Shown here one piece after another: positions 40,679-41,832 of a stretch of 41,832 nt of DNA. The notes under the pieces are model-generated. The model made no database searches. It had not been told where the DNA came from and saw only the letters and a program-made list of their open reading frames with translations. Origin of the DNA: Pseudomonadota bacterium (GTDB taxonomy: Bacteria; Desulfobacterota; Desulfobacteria; Desulfobacterales; Desulfolunaceae); assembly GCA_018818835.1 (NCBI GenBank), contig JAHIRD010000021.1, forward strand, positions 1 through 41,832, written 5' to 3'. Each line of letters starts with the position of its first letter. The first letter of the stretch is position 1. The translations under genes and the position numbers were made by a program.

Positions 40679-41832
40679 TTGAAGACAAAGAGGGTCGTCA
40701 AATCGGCTTGCAGGATGTGCCACGGGATTTGTCAGGTGTTGGTTCATATGGAGGGAGACCGGGTCGTAAAGATTACAGGTGACCCGCAGAGTCCAATCAG
40801 CCGAGGGTATTTGTGCCCTAAGGGGGCTGCCGCCCCGGAACTTCTCTATCATCCGGACAGGATACGCCAGCCTTTAAAGCGTGCCGGAAAACGTGGAGAA
40901 AACCGATGGGTACCCATATCCTGGGATGAGGCTCTTGAAGAAATAGCAGGCAAGTTCCGGGCCATCAAAGAGGAAAGCGGGGCCGAATATGTCGGGATGA
41001 CCCAGGGCACCGGGCGACCCTATGAAAACATCTATAACCGTTTCGCCAATGCCTTCGGAACCCCCAACTTCACCGCTCCTGCCCATATCTGTTATCTCCC
41101 CCGCATTATGGTGAGTCTATTCAGTATGGGTTTCCCTCTCATGCCTGTCTGTGATGTGCGACCCCATGAGGGTTCTGCTGACCCAGCGTGTATCGTTATC
41201 TGGGGCTGTAATCTTACAGGCTCTATGGGACATGATTCGGGTGACTGTATGTGCGGAGGGTTACTCTCCCGAGCCATAAGAAAGGCCCGTAAGGTGATTG
41301 TCATAGATCCGAGAAGGATCAGTCCGGCCGAAAAGGCGGATCATTGGCTCCAGTTACGACCGGGAACGGATGGCGCACTCGCTCTTGCCATGATTCATGT
41401 GATCATTTCCGAAAACCTGGTCGATCGGGAATTCATAAATAACTATACGATCGGGTTCAACAGGCTCTCTCAGCATGTTGAAACATTCACACCGGAATGG
41501 GCCGAGCCAATAACAACAGTGCCTGCCGATGACATTCGTGCAGCAGCGCGCACCTATGCCACCACGAAGCCTGCCTGCATCCAGTGGGGTAATGGGTTGG
41601 ATCAGAGTGCCTGTAATTTTCAGACTTCAAGGTCCGTCATGATCCTCCGGGCGCTGACCGGTAACCTGGACGTGCCGGGAGGTGATTTTTTTCCCACGTG
41701 GCCACGGGAAATGCATCACAAAACCCCGTTTGTGGATATCAATTTTTCCGGGCTGCAATACTGTCCACCGGAGAATATGGAACGTAAGGTTGATCATGGC
41801 CTGTATCCGCTTATGACGACGGTACAGCAGCC
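40679..41832 (+). CDS. molybdopterin oxidoreductase, DMSO-reductase family (5' part, runs off window)
   Basis: The first 384 residues of a large Mo/W enzyme. TTG 40679 is the start: GGAAGG lies at 40666-40671, 12 bp after the preceding stop, and the N-terminal 4Fe-4S motif begins almost at once (CRMCHGIC … CPKG, C-x2-C-x3-C-x(n)-C). Further blocks are PISWDEALEEIA, IWGCNLTGSMGHD, KVIVIDPRR, WLQLRPGTDGALALAMIHVI and QWGNGLDQS, as in the family. A Cys in HICYLPR is a candidate metal ligand. No twin-arginine signal is seen, so probably cytoplasmic. The reaction cannot be fixed; relatives include thiosulfate/polysulfide reductases, formate dehydrogenases and acetylene hydratase. Its place at the end of the methyl-transfer operon suggests a role in substrate or methyl metabolism. 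Confidence 0.85.
   Translation, partial: MKTKRVVKSACRMCHGICQVLVHMEGDRVVKITGDPQSPISRGYLCPKGAAAPELLYHPDRIRQPLKRAGKRGENRWVPISWDEALEEIAGKFRAIKEESGAEYVGMTQGTGRPYENIYNRFANAFGTPNFTAPAHICYLPRIMVSLFSMGFPLMPVCDVRPHEGSADPACIVIWGCNLTGSMGHDSGDCMCGGLLSRAIRKARKVIVIDPRRISPAEKADHWLQLRPGTDGALALAMIHVIISENLVDREFINNYTIGFNRLSQHVETFTPEWAEPITTVPADDIRAAARTYATTKPACIQWGNGLDQSACNFQTSRSVMILRALTGNLDVPGGDFFPTWPREMHHKTPFVDINFSGLQYCPPENMERKVDHGLYPLMTTVQQ

Overview
The window reads as a chromosomal stretch of an anaerobic, acyl-CoA-degrading bacterium, most likely a Desulfobacterota (Desulfobacterales-like sulfate reducer or syntroph). This is inferred from several traits seen together: fused MerR-TetR regulators, glutaconate-type CoA-transferases, FMN/4Fe-4S 'dienoyl-CoA reductase' proteins, a corrinoid methyltransferase set with a RACo-type activator, a DMSO-reductase-family molybdoenzyme, and intergenic ATTCCGGG/CCCGGAAT repeats. 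No rRNA, tRNA, CRISPR or prophage genes were seen.

Layout. 1-412: a 187-bp tandem repeat. 442-735: a DUF3820 gene. 1130-11512 (unit A): a minus-strand MerR-TetR regulator, divergent from a nine-gene plus-strand operon. Its order is thiolase, DUF35 Zn-ribbon protein, enoyl-CoA hydratase, acyl-CoA dehydrogenase, metal-dependent amidohydrolase/decarboxylase, CoA-transferase alpha, CoA-transferase beta, 4-hydroxybutyrate-type CoA-transferase, SDR dehydrogenase. A FadL-type outer-membrane transporter (11719-13017) and a strong terminator follow. 13374-13568: the C-terminal scrap of a dead SDR gene. 13590-17164 (unit C): a second MerR-TetR regulator, divergent from a two-gene operon (FMN/4Fe-4S oxidoreductase plus a second amidohydrolase), closed by a bidirectional terminator. 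17255-28697 (unit B): a third MerR-TetR regulator, divergent from a ten-gene paralogue of unit A in the same order, with an FMN/4Fe-4S oxidoreductase inserted between the amidohydrolase and the CoA-transferase genes. 28831-28966: a MITE/REP-like inverted-repeat element. 29077-30378: a glycosyltransferase. 30614-30913: a small protein resembling the C-terminal part of ATC-hydrolase-like proteins. 31038-35015: a 1325-residue lipoprotein. 35119-41832: an apparent operon of RACo-type corrinoid activator, AlkB-type alkane monooxygenase, methyltetrahydrofolate methyltransferase, corrinoid protein, URO-D-like methyltransferase and a molybdopterin oxidoreductase that runs off the window.

How the genes may work together. 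Units A and B look like two versions of one uncharacterised beta-oxidation-like route. An organic acid, possibly hydrophobic and taken up through the FadL porin, would be activated by CoA transfer. It would then be dehydrogenated (ACAD with the IVD/LCAD-type catalytic base), hydrated, oxidised (SDR) and cleaved by a thiolase/DUF35 pair. The amidohydrolase carries the E-x-H metal site of aromatic-acid decarboxylases, and the FMN/4Fe-4S proteins point to an enone- or ring-reduction step. The substrate cannot be named from sequence. The last operon looks like a four-component methyl-transfer (O-demethylase-type) system that unexpectedly contains an O2-dependent AlkB gene.
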